A stretch of DNA of 64,000 nt, taken from positions 430,900,539 to 430,964,538 of the forward strand of contig NC_080671.1 in assembly GCF_030247195.1 (NCBI RefSeq), given 5' to 3'. This DNA comes from Topomyia yanbarensis (taxonomy: Eukaryota; Arthropoda; Insecta; Diptera; Culicidae). The position numbers were made by a program, and so were the translations under genes. Below, in pieces: positions 49,601 through 59,412 of this stretch (within the stretch, counting starts at the first letter, position 1; the number at the start of each line of letters is the position of its first letter). Under the pieces are notes generated by a model. The model saw only the letters and a list, made by a program, of their open reading frames with translations, did no database searches and was not told where the DNA came from.

Positions 49601-52263
49601 AAAACCGAGACTTAATTTGTGTTCCTGAGCAAACCCCTAGTCAAGATGATGTTTCGCAAACGTCAATCCGGCACTAGCTTGGTGCTGTCACTAAGCTAGT
49701 GTCGGATTCTGATGAAACGAAGTCGAAACGCAAATTTCACAATTAAATTAGTTATAGGTTTTGTGCTCTTCACATGCAAAGAAGGATTTAAACAATTTTA
49801 TTCTTAATGGAGAAAAAATAGTTTTTATCAAAATTGTTCTTCAATAACGAGAAATATAGCAACTTGTAATTCCGTAAGAGCAAACAGTGCTTTTAGTGGC
49901 TAGGCACGAAAGTGAGTCCTGAGTCCTATACAGTACCAACACACTACATGCCAGGCTTTTGAAACTTTTAAAACATTACCATAAAAACACCCAGTCCCAG
50001 ACATTGTCCCAAATCATCGAGCTGAGTCGATTGGTATATTTAAGATGTTTAGTTTTTTTTTGGTATTTTAAGATCTTAAAAGTTTGAACGAATTCTATGC
50101 ATTTCTTTTACAAGAAATTTAAAAATAATGTTTTTATTGCTGCATATTTTGCATCTCTAAGATAATAAAAGCATGCTCAAGAAAGGATTTACACAAATTT
50201 GACTAGGTTTGTCTCCTAAAGGCCGTCGGATTTTCATGTGAGGCTGAAAAAATCGTTAGCTGATAAAATCGGGTTTGTGTATAATTTTTCATTACAGTAT
50301 TAATTAAAAAAAATTGAACAACTTTGAGATTATTACGACAGCAGCTTCATAATTAACATGTTCCCACAACAAAGGTTTCGAAATGCGTATCAAACAATAC
50401 TTTCGAAACATAATTAGTCGGTGTTAAGCCAGACTGGACTAAGTGACAATTATTTGCTTTCGAGAAAAACTAGTTTAAAGTTTGAATCGCAGCATCCTTT
50501 ACATTGTATTTGGAAATTAATTTTCGCCAGAATTCATATTTGATGTATTATAAGAATACCCAGTTCCTATTAAACATCTCAGTCAGCTGCAGAATTGTTT
50601 CGTCTCAGAAACAAGGATAAACAAACACTATAACACGTCGAAATTTGCATTCCCTTGGTACTAGTCAAATAGCTTCTAACAACCAACAACAACATAGATC
50701 GGAACCGACTACCCGAACAGAGAAAGAATCTACAATGTATTTACTGCAACAGCGTGGTTCACATTGTCCAACACGTGACCTGATGTGCCTCGAAGGCAAT
50801 TTTAGTATATAACCAGCCAGACCGTGTTATTTCCTTTCGTCGTGCACCGGCTATTAACCTACGAGGAGTGCTTCGAAATAGTACTTAATGGAAGTGATAA
50901 GTAGCACGGAAGGTGATGCCACTCCTCGCCACTCTTTTCTTTTCACACCTTCATCGTTGCAACTACCAGACGGGGGCGCGTGGAAATATAAAGAATTGCT
51001 ACAAGACAAATTATATGCTACTCGTTATGTGATTAGACTCAACGTAATATGGATCATCGTAATTCACATAGGTCAGGAATTGACGCTGTTTTCCGACAAG
51101 TCAAGTCTGTTACATTTGAACTTTGATCGCTTTTTAAAATTTGTTGTAGAATTTAGAATGCGAGAGAGGTCTAAAAATTGAACGAGATCAAGCGAATCGC
51201 AATGGTTCTTAAATTTGAGCGACCGAAAATAAAAGTCGTACGGACAGAATATACTTCGTAAAACCTACTTCAAATATATTAGAATGTAAAAACCGGATAT
51301 AAACTTCAAGCATAAAAATCAGACTTGAACTTTCCGACTCTTAGAAAGGAAAAACCTTCAGTATAAAAACCGGAACAAATGTATTCGACTCTTACAAAGT
51401 AGTTTTTGTTAACTTTTAATCTTGAACATCACGATTTACAGATGATCCAGCTTAAAAAATTGACATCCCTGCGTGAACGTGAAAGGAAACGAAATTCAAT
51501 TCATGCCCGCTGCGATGAATGAATTTTTTGGTTCGTTTCTCTCGTCATTTGTTCTCCCGACGCATTCAAGCTCGGACATGTTCGGTTTCAGAAGCAAACT
51601 GAATTTAGTTTCTACGCTAGCTCTGAGAAAGATTATTAATCAAAAGTGCAACAGATGTAGATTACGCAGTTCACTTATACTCGAAAATGTAGAAGATGCC
51701 AACTTCTGCCATCAAACCGTCCACATAGTAACAAATGAATGCTTTGGTTGGTGAAGGAATTTATATTTATTCTTCATTCAAGCATTCGATTCTGCATGAA
51801 ATTTTAGTCAGGTGGAAAGTTAATGAATGAGGGAGGTGGCGAATCTGAATGTTGGTTTCGGTGAATACAAGCAGAAATAGGTAACTGATTTTGAAATTTC
51901 GCAGTACTGGTCCTGGGTACGATTTATTTATTTTTAATCGGATTTTATACTGATGGTTCAACCTGGCCGCGTTTTACGAGTGATAACTTTTTAAGCGATT
52001 TATTTATGTAATATTAAACCCTACCTCCACTTGTTAATGCCTACGTTGGAACTGCCGGCAAACCACGGGTCGATGATGAACACACACCGAAACGTTGTGG
52101 CATCCTTGAGACCTTCGCGCAGGGCAGGATTATCGTGCAATCGAAGACCTTTCCGGAACCAGTGAACAGTATGTTTTTGTTGTCGTTGCTGTTGTTGTTT
52201 CATGCCACCGGTGCCTACCGCCGTTTCTCCAGATTTATTGGTCAAATTTTGCTGATTGGTCAT
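36505..52263 (-). CDS. cry2: Cryptochrome 2 (insect CRY2, vertebrate-type transcriptional repressor), four coding exons
   Basis: Four exons (52263-52025, 39001-38750, 38686-37789, 37629-36505) join in frame to 837 residues; all junctions are GT-AG. The order is a photolyase alpha/beta domain ([22 protein letters not shown] near residue 30), then the FAD-binding domain with [48 protein letters not shown] and [13 protein letters not shown], and a long glutamine-rich tail. CRY2 represses CLOCK-CYCLE in the nucleus and closes the circadian feedback loop with PER. It is not the light-sensing CRY1: the full vertebrate-like FAD-region signatures and the long tail favour CRY2. The ATG at 52263 lies 5 nt after a splice acceptor, so a 5' non-coding exon must exist upstream, not located. 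The first intron is about 13 kb and full of transposons, yet all exons are intact. Confidence 0.93.
37789..38686 (-). CDS. cry2: cry2 coding exon 3 (FAD-binding core)
   Basis: The longest catalytic-fold exon: it starts [16 protein letters not shown] and holds the linker, the FAD pocket residues of the [10 protein letters not shown] and WREFFY motifs, and the tryptophan-rich stretch ending [11 protein letters not shown]. The donor GTAAGT is at 37788. A short intron of 63 bp separates it from exon 2. Confidence 0.95.
38750..39001 (-). CDS. cry2: cry2 coding exon 2
   Basis: The acceptor TTTTTCCTTCCAG precedes it and the donor GTAAGT follows. It encodes [20 protein letters not shown], then the LFVIRGQP region and the [14 protein letters not shown] segment of the photolyase domain. 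Confidence 0.95.
39110..39225 (+). mobile_element. Fragment of the GTGCCTTTCTCAAT-type element in cry2 intron 1
   Basis: The CCTGTAACTACAGAATCGCAAG stretch and the following AATCGGTCAC parallel the CCTGTAACTCCGGAACCGGAAG modules at 25250-26656. Strongly decayed. Confidence 0.4.
39730..43185 (+). mobile_element. RTE-clade LINE, decayed, within cry2 intron 1
   Basis: The 5' leader has a duplicated CCATGTTAGGGGCGGCT / CCATATTAGGGGCGGCT motif (39925-39980). An apurinic endonuclease follows ([14 protein letters not shown] at about 40232-40270; later [18 protein letters not shown] and [10 protein letters not shown] at about 40940-41055). Reverse transcriptase comes next: [13 protein letters not shown] near 42135, [17 protein letters not shown] near 42260, and catalytic LGFADDV near 42370. 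The C-terminal [13 protein letters not shown] is near 42740. Several frameshifts and stops break it. The 3' end is an AAGTAAGTAAG-type repeat at about 43170, typical of RTE elements. It is antisense to cry2. Confidence 0.9.
40284..40783. mobile_element. Unidentified 500-bp insertion inside the RTE endonuclease
   Basis: It splits the endonuclease frame just after VGREQG; coding resumes at [11 protein letters not shown] (about 40793). The borders GGGATGTAATG (40273-40283) and GGGAGGTAATG (about 40779-40789) form an 11-bp direct repeat with one mismatch, probably a target duplication. The insert has no clear inverted ends or coding motif. Confidence 0.55.
44780..48545 (+). mobile_element. R1-type LINE, heavily decayed
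   Basis: ORF1 is at 45602-46100 (charged region, then [15 protein letters not shown]) and continues in another frame to three zinc knuckles at about 46357-46500 ([32 protein letters not shown]). The endonuclease is in pieces at about 46550-47130 ([31 protein letters not shown]). Reverse transcriptase pieces: KKAPGKSN near 47660, [15 protein letters not shown] near 47985, [15 protein letters not shown] near 48140. The C-terminal cysteine motif [19 protein letters not shown] is near 48320. The RT catalytic Asp pair appears lost where 48200-48240 runs together. Each piece is in a different frame, so it is dead. It lies antisense in cry2 intron 1. Confidence 0.88.
48546..49250 (+). mobile_element. 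3' untranslated tail of the R1-type LINE
   Basis: A non-coding GC-rich tail with repeated CACCGCCGGGGA, CAACCGCCGGGGAT, TACCGCCGGGGG and TCCGTCGGGGAACTC motifs at 48625, 48745, 48930 and 49140. These are periodic units about 120-210 bp apart, each probably a degenerate tandem copy. It follows directly on the LINE C-terminal frame. Confidence 0.65.
49390..49861. mobile_element. MITE copy 2 of the TATTTCTCCTTAG family
   Basis: The outer pair is GGAATATTTCTCTTTTGTGGAG and its near complement ending ACGAGAAATATAGC. The inner pair is TTTGCGTTTCGACTTCGTATC and GAAACGAAGTCGAAACGCAAA. The core repeats CTAGTGCCGGATTGACGCTAG in inverted form. In cry2 intron 1. Confidence 0.8.
50000..50130 (+). mobile_element. 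Right-end fragment related to 17275-17425
   Basis: Shares the ACATTGTC..AAATCATCGAGCTGAGTCGA block and the ATTTCTTTTACAAGAAATTTAAAA motif. Non-coding, decayed. Confidence 0.45.
50131..52020. other. cry2 intron 1, 5' part; no exon recognised
   Basis: Apart from the E-box and TATA motif listed separately, this 1.9 kb shows only chance-level frames (97 codons at 50888-51181 and 93 codons at 51473-51754, both plus strand). It is the least transposon-filled part of the intron. Confidence 0.4.
50772..50777. promoter_or_regulatory. Circadian-type E-box CACGTG in cry2 intron 1
   Basis: CACGTG in the context AACACGTGA, the extended form bound by CLOCK-CYCLE in insects. It lies about 1.25 kb downstream of coding exon 1. 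A plus-strand TATATAA follows at 50806-50812. Binding is inferred from the motif alone. Confidence 0.45.
52025..52263 (-). CDS. cry2: cry2 coding exon 1
   Basis: Encodes a Gln-rich leader ([10 protein letters not shown]) and the start of the photolyase domain through [18 protein letters not shown]. The donor GTAGGG lies at 52024. A pyrimidine-rich acceptor (CTTCCTCTTCACAG, ending at 52269) sits just upstream of TGGGC-ATG. An upstream GTG in the same frame is not needed as a start. Confidence 0.92.
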
Positions 52264-52269
52264 GCCCAC

Positions 52270-52400
52270 TGTGAAGAGGAAGAAAGTAAAATTGTGTTAG
52301 ATTAGCTACATGTAAATATGTGTCGACAAATAGCAATGTTTTATTGAGTCAAGTTCTCAAACTTTAGTTGATTGTTTGGCTCTTGGCTACAATTTGAAAC
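52270..52400. other. Upstream side of cry2 coding exon 1 (end of a 5' intron)
   Basis: On the minus strand this ends in a pyrimidine-rich acceptor directly before exon 1, so it should be intronic. The 5' non-coding exon was not located. Confidence 0.45.
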
Positions 52401-52409
52401 AGTAGTTCC

Positions 52410-52870
52410 ACGGCGGAACAGTGAACAACTCCGTGATCTTGTTCGATGAATTAGCCATCGATGGACACGATCGCTGCCAATCAGCTGCTTCAAACATATT
52501 TTCACAGTACGGATACGGACTTGTAAAGGAATCAGAAATGTTTTAGGCTACGATAACCAAGTCTACTATTTGAGATTTCTTTTAAAATTTATTTTTATTT
52601 TCGTGATTTTAAATCACTATGTGAACAAATTTCATCAGTCCAACAAGGTTGAAGCTCTGGCCGAAATGTCGAAACAATTGGGCTTTCTGTTGGGTCAGGA
52701 ACCGCTGGGAACACCTTGTTTGATCTCAAACTTCTACGACTAGGGACTATTTGGCTTTGGCTTTTAAGGAGCACTGTTTCAAACTGTTAGATTTGGTGGT
52801 CCATCAAGAGAAACCTTTTGGGCTTTACAAAGAATCATGGATGAGGGTTAGCGCTTTCTTCTTCTGTCCT
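52410..52870 (+). pseudogene. Broken coding fragments of an unrecognised gene
   Basis: Two plus-strand segments have a coding look. About 52424-52546 reads NNSVILFDELAIDGHDRCQS and on to a stop; about 52648-52743 reads VEALAEMSKQLGFLLGQEPL, also to a stop. A third piece follows at about 52790-52850. They are in different frames and separated by an AT-rich 100-nt gap that could be an intron or decay. I do not recognise the protein. It sits opposite to cry2 in its presumed 5' intron. Confidence 0.35.
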
Positions 52871-53275
52871 ACTTGTTATATTCTATAATGGTGGCCAATA
52901 TTTACTTGTTCGTAATATGTTGACAATCTTCATTTTGATAATTGTTGTTTAAGCCATCCGACCAGTAAGACGAAATCATCCTTTAGTCTAATGAGTCGGG
53001 CGTTTGTTCAATATTCGGGCGACATTCATTACGGGGTGTTTTGCTGTCAAAGTGGCGTAAACAACTAACTCAGAATAAGGGCTATTGATGTATTAGGAAC
53101 ATAAAAAGTTGGATGTTTTCTAAAGACAATAAAAAATATACCCTCACGGAGATCGTCCGAGTGGGACTCTTCTTGAGCCAAGGGAGCGTAATTATCTGTA
53201 CGCGGGTCAATCGAGCGCTCTAGTGAACGATCCCCACATACAAGACAATTTTCAGCATTTCAACTGTAAGAATCA

Positions 53276-54639
53276 TAGGGGAGACTGAGGAGACTTGATC
53301 CCCGGGGAGACTTGATCCCATCATTGTAACTCAAAGGCGGATCAGAATACATTAATCGAATATACTAGAAAGTTGCGCAGTTTTATCTAAACATATGTTT
53401 CTTTAACAGAAAAAAAATAAATTGGACATGTGTTACTGAATTTTTACCGATTCAAAGAAAAAAATCTCGGAAGAACTGAAGAAGATTTATTTTCTAAATT
53501 TTCAAACTTTTATACAATTGATAAATTGTATAATTGATTTTTGCATACAGAATTACTGGAGAATGTCAATTATATGAATACGTTATGATTGAGCTGATTT
53601 TTTTGTTCAGCTACACTTGTGCCTAAATTTGCTGAAATAGATGCTATGGGTTCACTTGATCCCTTCAAATTTGTGGAGATTTGATCCCCTTCGCCATGCT
53701 TCATACACACCACTGAAAATAACCAAATTCACACCAGAACAATTGAAGTCATTGTTGCCATAAAATAACAAAGAATACTGTCAAAAATGAACGCTTCATC
53801 GTACAGAAACATAACTGTAATTGTTTACTACAGTATACGTAGCAACCATGCATCCCACATTTGACGTTCCTCAACCATAATAACGACATTGCACAGAGAT
53901 TTGGGGAATTCGTTAAAAAATCTTGTGAGAGATGCGTAATATGTAGTAACAAAAATAGTAATATGTAATCACAACAATTTAATCAATACCACAATACATT
54001 TATAACATTGAATGGGGTTAGGTACCTATTTTTGTCCTATTAGGGAGAATACCACATTATTTCATTATTAATTTTATTATTTCAGCTTCTTTGCTTTGTT
54101 ATTAGGAGCCATTTTTTATTTCGATTATAGAGGTTTTAGCCTTAAGGTCATTCGCCTCTTATTAAGAGCCAATATAATAACAAAATTGTCTTGAGAATGG
54201 TGAATATCTTCTGTTTGAGCGCAGCAAAAACTCTAATCGAGTACCCCAATTATCGCAACACCATTTGAGCCAATGCGTTGAGCAAAGATGGCAGAAGCTG
54301 CTCTAACCAAAGGCTTCAGATGGGTAGGATGATAATAGAAAAAGGGTAAAAATAGGCTTACTACCCTACATGCTCTTTTAAACACGTTTTCAAAAAATAA
54401 TCAAGTGTCCCCAAATTATGGATCGAGTCTCCACTAATCAAAGAATTTTCCAGTTTTTTGTTGTTTTCCAAAAATGCTCATAGCTCATGTCCAGTATAAT
54501 ATTTCCATGTAATTTTTTTATGATTATCAGTCAACCCTAGAAACAATATAAAACTACAAAAAATACATAGTTTTTGTATCATTCCACGGAGTAGTATTGA
54601 AAAATAAAAAAGGGGATCAAGTCTCCTCAGTCTCCCCTA
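53276..54639. mobile_element. TIR element with perfect 28-bp ends (TAGGGGAGACTGAGGAGACT)
   Basis: Positions 53276-53303 and 54612-54639 are perfect inverted copies over 28 bp. Beyond them GAATCA on the left and TGATTC on the right are also inverted. The 1.36-kb interior has degenerate internal copies of ACTTGATCCC (about 53650, 53690, 54410) and no transposase frame. Perfect ends suggest recent mobility by a transposase encoded elsewhere. Confidence 0.85.
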
Positions 54640-55130
54640 CCCATGATTCCTTTCGCACTTACCATATCGGTTCTTATTGCTGCATCGAGTGGCTTCATTG
54701 TGTAATTGCTAACATTTAGTGCAGCCCATGTTTCGTGGCACGAAAAGGCGAACAAGTAAACCAACTTTATCAAGGAGCGCGTAGTTGGACAAAGAACTTC
54801 CGGAGAAGGTCATACGATACGAGTTTGAATGGTAAGCTCCGACACAAAGACGCGGTAGGGATCCGTATCAGAGACAGAGGAGAAGAGGGTGGACATTGTG
54901 TAACCCGTCAGGGTAACAATTTAGCACTGGGTGGAAATATACCATTTATTGGGTATACACTCCGTAGAGTATATTTGTTTACATGTGTAATTATGCTCAC
55001 CGCTGTTCGGTACCGTTCACTTTTTCTTGTAAATTTTGTTCATTTACGCGTTTGTGAACGGTTTTGTTCGGGCAGCTAGGTTAGATAATTTTTGTTAAAC
55101 ATTTGTCAATAACTAACATAGGGCTTAGGT
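54640..55130. other. Unassigned, with coding-like stretch
   Basis: A 114-codon plus frame (54735-55079) begins in a GC-richer, Arg/Gly-rich stretch (to about 54950) and ends in AT-rich sequence. No motif is recognised. A consensus donor GGTAAG occurs inside it at about 54830, so part may be an old exon. Confidence 0.3.
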
Positions 55131-56050
55131 AGGTTACCGCGCTCCTCTTGCTGTTATATTGGTTGCTGTTTATGCTGCAAAGGAGATGACAGTTATGCGG
55201 CGGTGCGGTTTTGTGGTGATGGTGTTTGTTTTAGTGGAGTGAAAAGGCGGCCATCGTGAAAAAGCCAGAAAGTGACGGACCACAGCCAGGAACAGACGTT
55301 CCAGATTTATTCCTTTTTTTCGGGACAGTTTCCCGCCACCGTAATAAAAGTTCAGTGCGCGCGTGTGACGGCAAGTAAAATCCGTCAGTGTATCGGTGTG
55401 TGGTCCGGGCATACGAAAAAGTCCTGGTATAGGGTCGCCGAGACGGGAAGCTAATCGCTAAGGAGCTACTCGCTTCCCCGGCTAAATAAAAAGGACCCAA
55501 GTGACACCAGTGCCGTTCTCACTGTGGAGGATCAGTCGAACGAGCCAAGCTCTCCTCCACAGTTAATTGCCAAGGAGAACGAAGCAGGGCGGACAAAGGT
55601 TCCCCCTGGAAAGTTTACTGCGGTAACTTCCGGGATCGGTAGACGGCGAGTAGACGATCCGGCGATTCGTCGCCAACGTCGCTAGGGAGGTTCCAACAAA
55701 GGAGCCAAGCTCACCTCCCTAGCTAAAAGCCAAGGACCGCTGCCGGAGCAGCCAACGACACCAGCAGGAGAACGCGGCCGTTGTGTTCCCGGCCGGTCGG
55801 AAGAAACCGCCCGCCTTCCCGCCATCGTCAGAAGCAGCTAATCAACTTCATTGACAGAGTGCAGCAGAGGAGATTTGGTGGAATAAAAGTCGGTAAATCT
55901 ATTAATTTATTTGTTTGTTTACACTTTTTTTCTTGTGAAACGAAAATCCGAAATTCTGTAGAAGCACCTAGGCCGCCCTGAAAAGAAGGGTACGCCGGGC
56001 AAACAAGAACCCGAGTAGTGGGCAAACCTCTACTTACAATTGGACAATGA
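55130..56050 (+). mobile_element. GC-rich repeat related to 5500-5720 and 35430-35600
   Basis: It shares the CTTCCCCGGCTAA motif, the CTCACTGTGGA block and the GTCGAACGAGC block with both AGGGTTGCCACC elements. The second half repeats GGAGCCAAGCTCACCTCC-type sequence (55525-55560 and 55690-55730). It may be a LINE leader from which those elements borrowed sequence. No ends are clear. Confidence 0.45.
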
Positions 56051-56099
56051 TGATAAGGAGAAAAAATATTAGCTCGCTGCTTCAGAACAACAAGAGATT

Positions 56100-58450
56100 A
56101 ACGAAATCGATTGCGGACTCAGACGGCCTTCCTGAATTAGCAGGAAATTCCTCCCTTGAGTCCTTCAACTAGCATGGAATCCCTCCAGACGATTTTGTAA
56201 TGTGTCATTTTTAAAATCAAACCATATTCCGAGATATTTGAATGTCAAAACCTCAGCAATACTTTGACCCATTAATTGATGCTGTAGTTGCACTCGTAAA
56301 CGCTTCCTTGAAAATATGACTAGCTCTTTTTTCCGTGGAAATTCGATACCGGAGGGCCGAAGCAGACAAATTGTCTAAGGTATTTTGCAATGGTCCTTGC
56401 AAATCGACAGCTTTGGGACCTATAATGGAGACTACATCGTCGTCGTGTAAGCTGCCTTAGCGTGCCAGAATTTACAAGACATTCGTCAATGACATTCACG
56501 TAAAAATTGTTGATTAGGAGTAGGAGTATCGTGATGTCGACAAATTACGATATGAAAAATGCTGAAATGTGCTTTTCAGATAAGAGGTTTAGCAAAAAGT
56601 TATTTCAAATTGATAGAAGACCATGCTGATGCAGCTTATCCGACAGAACGTTTGAGTCAAAAATCCCTTTAACCTTCCGGCAAGCGCGCTAGTGCACTGA
56701 GTTCACGCTGCTCTGAAAATCTAGCGAAATCGTCTTAGAGCACCAGCGGCTACTCGTTCAGTGGGCCATAAGCGCGACATCCGGAGGGTTAATAAACAAG
56801 AATGGGATCATTTTCTCGATCAACTTCATGATGCAGGACAACGGCCGATACGAGTTGTGATCGGAGGTTTGTTTTCCAGTTTTAAGATTATGATGACCTT
56901 AATTTGCCTCAACTTATAAAGGACAATGTTATTCTCAAGGAACTTGTTGAATAAAATCAACTAACGCCTTTTATCAGATTCAGGTAGATTCTTCAACAAA
57001 TTGAATTCGATTCTGTCTATCCGGTTAGCTTATCGCATACGCCAGGCCGCGCCCCATAAATTGCTCATAGATGTTTCTCTCATTAATCCATCAACGAATC
57101 GGCGCCAGTAACTACGTTTCTTGACTTTCGCCAAACTCTTCTTTCATGTTTCTAACGCTGCATACAGTCGATAGTTAGCGGGTAAGCTGAAGGTCTTCTA
57201 CGCTGCGGTATACGGCTGAGCACTATTTGTCTCACCTCTTTGGGTTGGGATACCGTCTGCTAGAGTTCGCGTCTGGAACGAGTTTAGTCTGAGCTTGAAT
57301 CGCGGTATCGAGAATCAATTCAGCGAAGAACCCGTATTTTTCCTCCAGATGAAGCTTTTGTGTGGACTTGATTTTGCTGGATATCGTTGTAGCAACCATC
57401 TGCCAACCGTAGTTACTATTGCTAACGGTTCAGGGCCATCGAATACAATCAATTATTCATATGACCTCACACGAAATATTGGTCGGAAGAGATATCAATT
57501 TTTCGCCTAAGGTGATGCGAAAAAATTAATTGTGTTCTGTGGCCCTGATCCATTATCAGGGGATCAAAGATTATCTTCAAAAGAAATATAACAAGAGCAA
57601 TGTCGAGCAGAGGGACAAGTCTAAAGCATACCGTCGCGCTGAGAGAGCAGGAATCTGTGTCATTTTACCCGTATTCAAAACGGTTATATTGATGTTGCCC
57701 GAGGAGTGAGGTAGATCGATTATCATCATGTAGCTATGCCGTACCGTGGTAGTTAAAAGCTCTCGGTCCTGGGATGAGTTCCGCAACATCGCAAATCCGT
57801 CGGTGACCAACTGCGGCTCTAGAGGAAATGTGGTGGAAGCAATGCAAATGGATTTGCATTTAACTTCAATTTGATACAACTTCAATTCCTGATGTCGAGG
57901 GGACATCGAAACGATTGGAAGAATAGAAATTTTTGATACCCAAAAGTACTCCTCCGTAAAAGTATTCTCGATTCAAGCGAATAATATTAAAATCGTGAAA
58001 GTTTTGATGTATTTCTGAAGTAAGCCATGTTTCGCATAATGCAAAAGCATCGCATTTCGAATTATTTATAAAAATTTCAATAGAATCGTTTTTCGGGATA
58101 ATGCTTCTACAGCTCCTCTGTAGAACAGTGATCAAATCGTAAAGAAAACATCGCAAGCAATACCATTTGCCTGTGCTCCGTTGCTCATCAAAACGCAGAA
58201 CTTATCTGGAATCAGGACTCAAAATAAATTGGGTCAATGGGAACGTTCCTCATGTTGTTTGGAGAATTTAGCCTTGCCAGGTCGTCCCATTTTTTCCCTG
58301 ATTCGAATGGAAACGGGATGAAAGAAAAAATAGGGAAATGGAAAAGGAAAACACAATACGATCACATCACAAAACAATAAACAACTTGGATTTTTCACTT
58401 CTGAGGGATGACGAACCCTACTGATAAAGCCTATGGGTTTGAAACACACT
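56100..58450 (-). mobile_element. Non-LTR retrotransposon (LINE), minus strand, decayed
   Basis: Read on the minus strand, 58156-57590 holds an endonuclease N-terminus (CRSIIPKNDSIEIFINNSKC, DAFALCETWLTSEIHQNFHD, FYGGVLLGIK). Further on, 57300-56160 holds linker and reverse transcriptase pieces (a SDHNSYRPLS-type segment near 56850, then QGPLQNTLDNLS near 56390). Many stops and frameshifts break it. A basic segment at 58350-58234 upstream of the endonuclease may be ORF1 remains. The clade is uncertain (Jockey- or I-like). A piggyBac-like MITE interrupts it at 56673. Confidence 0.65.
56673..56788. mobile_element. 116-bp piggyBac-like MITE with TTAA target duplication
   Basis: The ends CCTTCCGG and CCGGAGGG are inverted with one mismatch, and TTAA stands at both borders (56669-56672, 56789-56792), the hallmark of piggyBac-group insertion. 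It lies inside the minus-strand LINE. Confidence 0.7.
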
Positions 58451-58906
58451 GGTTTAGGAACAGTAACATACTATTACGAGCAAGTTTCTCATCCTCATTT
58501 GTTCGAGAGGTTGTATTGAGAGCCGATTTGTTCGAAAGATTTATTGAGAGCAAGCTGGCGAGAGTTGCTCGATGGCAATAATCCAACTTTCTCCACCCAG
58601 GAACTGTGGAGAAGGGTCAACGCAATTAGCGGCAAACGCCGACAGACCGGATTTTCCCTTAATGACTATGGAACGATTGCTATGGACCCTACTGAAGTAG
58701 CAAACCAAATCGGAACATATTTTCAGGAGCTATCACCCGACTAATCTCAACCGACATCCTATAGGAGTCGAAAAGCCGGCATAGAAGCAAACCCAACGAG
58801 CTTCGGACTCGCCTGTAGTGCGCCGTACAATCAACCATTTTCTGGAATGGTACTCACCACTGCACTAATCGCGGCACGCGGGAAATCGGCTGGACCCGAC
58901 GAAGTG

Positions 58907-58947
58907 CTATGCTATATTTCACCCTAAGGAGAAAAATTGGGTAAACA
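58907..58947 (+). mobile_element. 41-bp end relic of the TATTTCTCCTTAG MITE family
   Basis: It reads like the first 41 bp of the copy at 27077 (CTATGCTATATTTC then CTAAGGAGAAAAATTGGGTA) and nothing else. The LINE sequence CCGACGAAGTG stands on both sides (58896-58906, 58948-58958), an 11-bp perfect direct repeat. Confidence 0.7.
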
Positions 58948-59412
58948 CCGACGAAGTGGGCTACCCAACACCTCCTACCAAGGGCGAAAAGAGCCTTACT
59001 AAAATGCTTGAACATAGTCTGGGAAGATACTTGGAGCGAGGCGCTGATCATTCCTATTCACAAAAAAGTAGCGGAAGAAAGGAGCCCAGCGACTTCCGAC
59101 CCATAAACCTGATTAGCTGTACAGCTAAAACGATGGAGAGACTAGTAAAATGACGCCTTGTGACGTTTCTGGAGGAGGAAAACTGCCTTGACTTCCGTCA
59201 GTTTGCGTTCAGAAAAGGACTCGGCTCAGGTATCCATCTTGGGTCGTTCGATATCGCGATCCTCAACCTCGCCAAGGCCTGCAATACGGTCTGGCGAGAG
59301 GGTGTACTGCAGCAATTGCATCAGTGTAATAAGAGGGAATATGGGCCGCTTTGTCCAGGAATTTCCCAGTAACAGAACCTTCCGTGTGTGCATTGGGGAA
59401 ATAAATCTGGTA

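Noticed and set aside
39001..52263. cry2 as a photoreceptor-type CRY1 or a 6-4 photolyase
   Set aside because: The FAD-domain signatures and the long species-specific Gln-rich tail fit the CRY2 repressor; a photolyase would lack such a tail. A tree would settle this fully.
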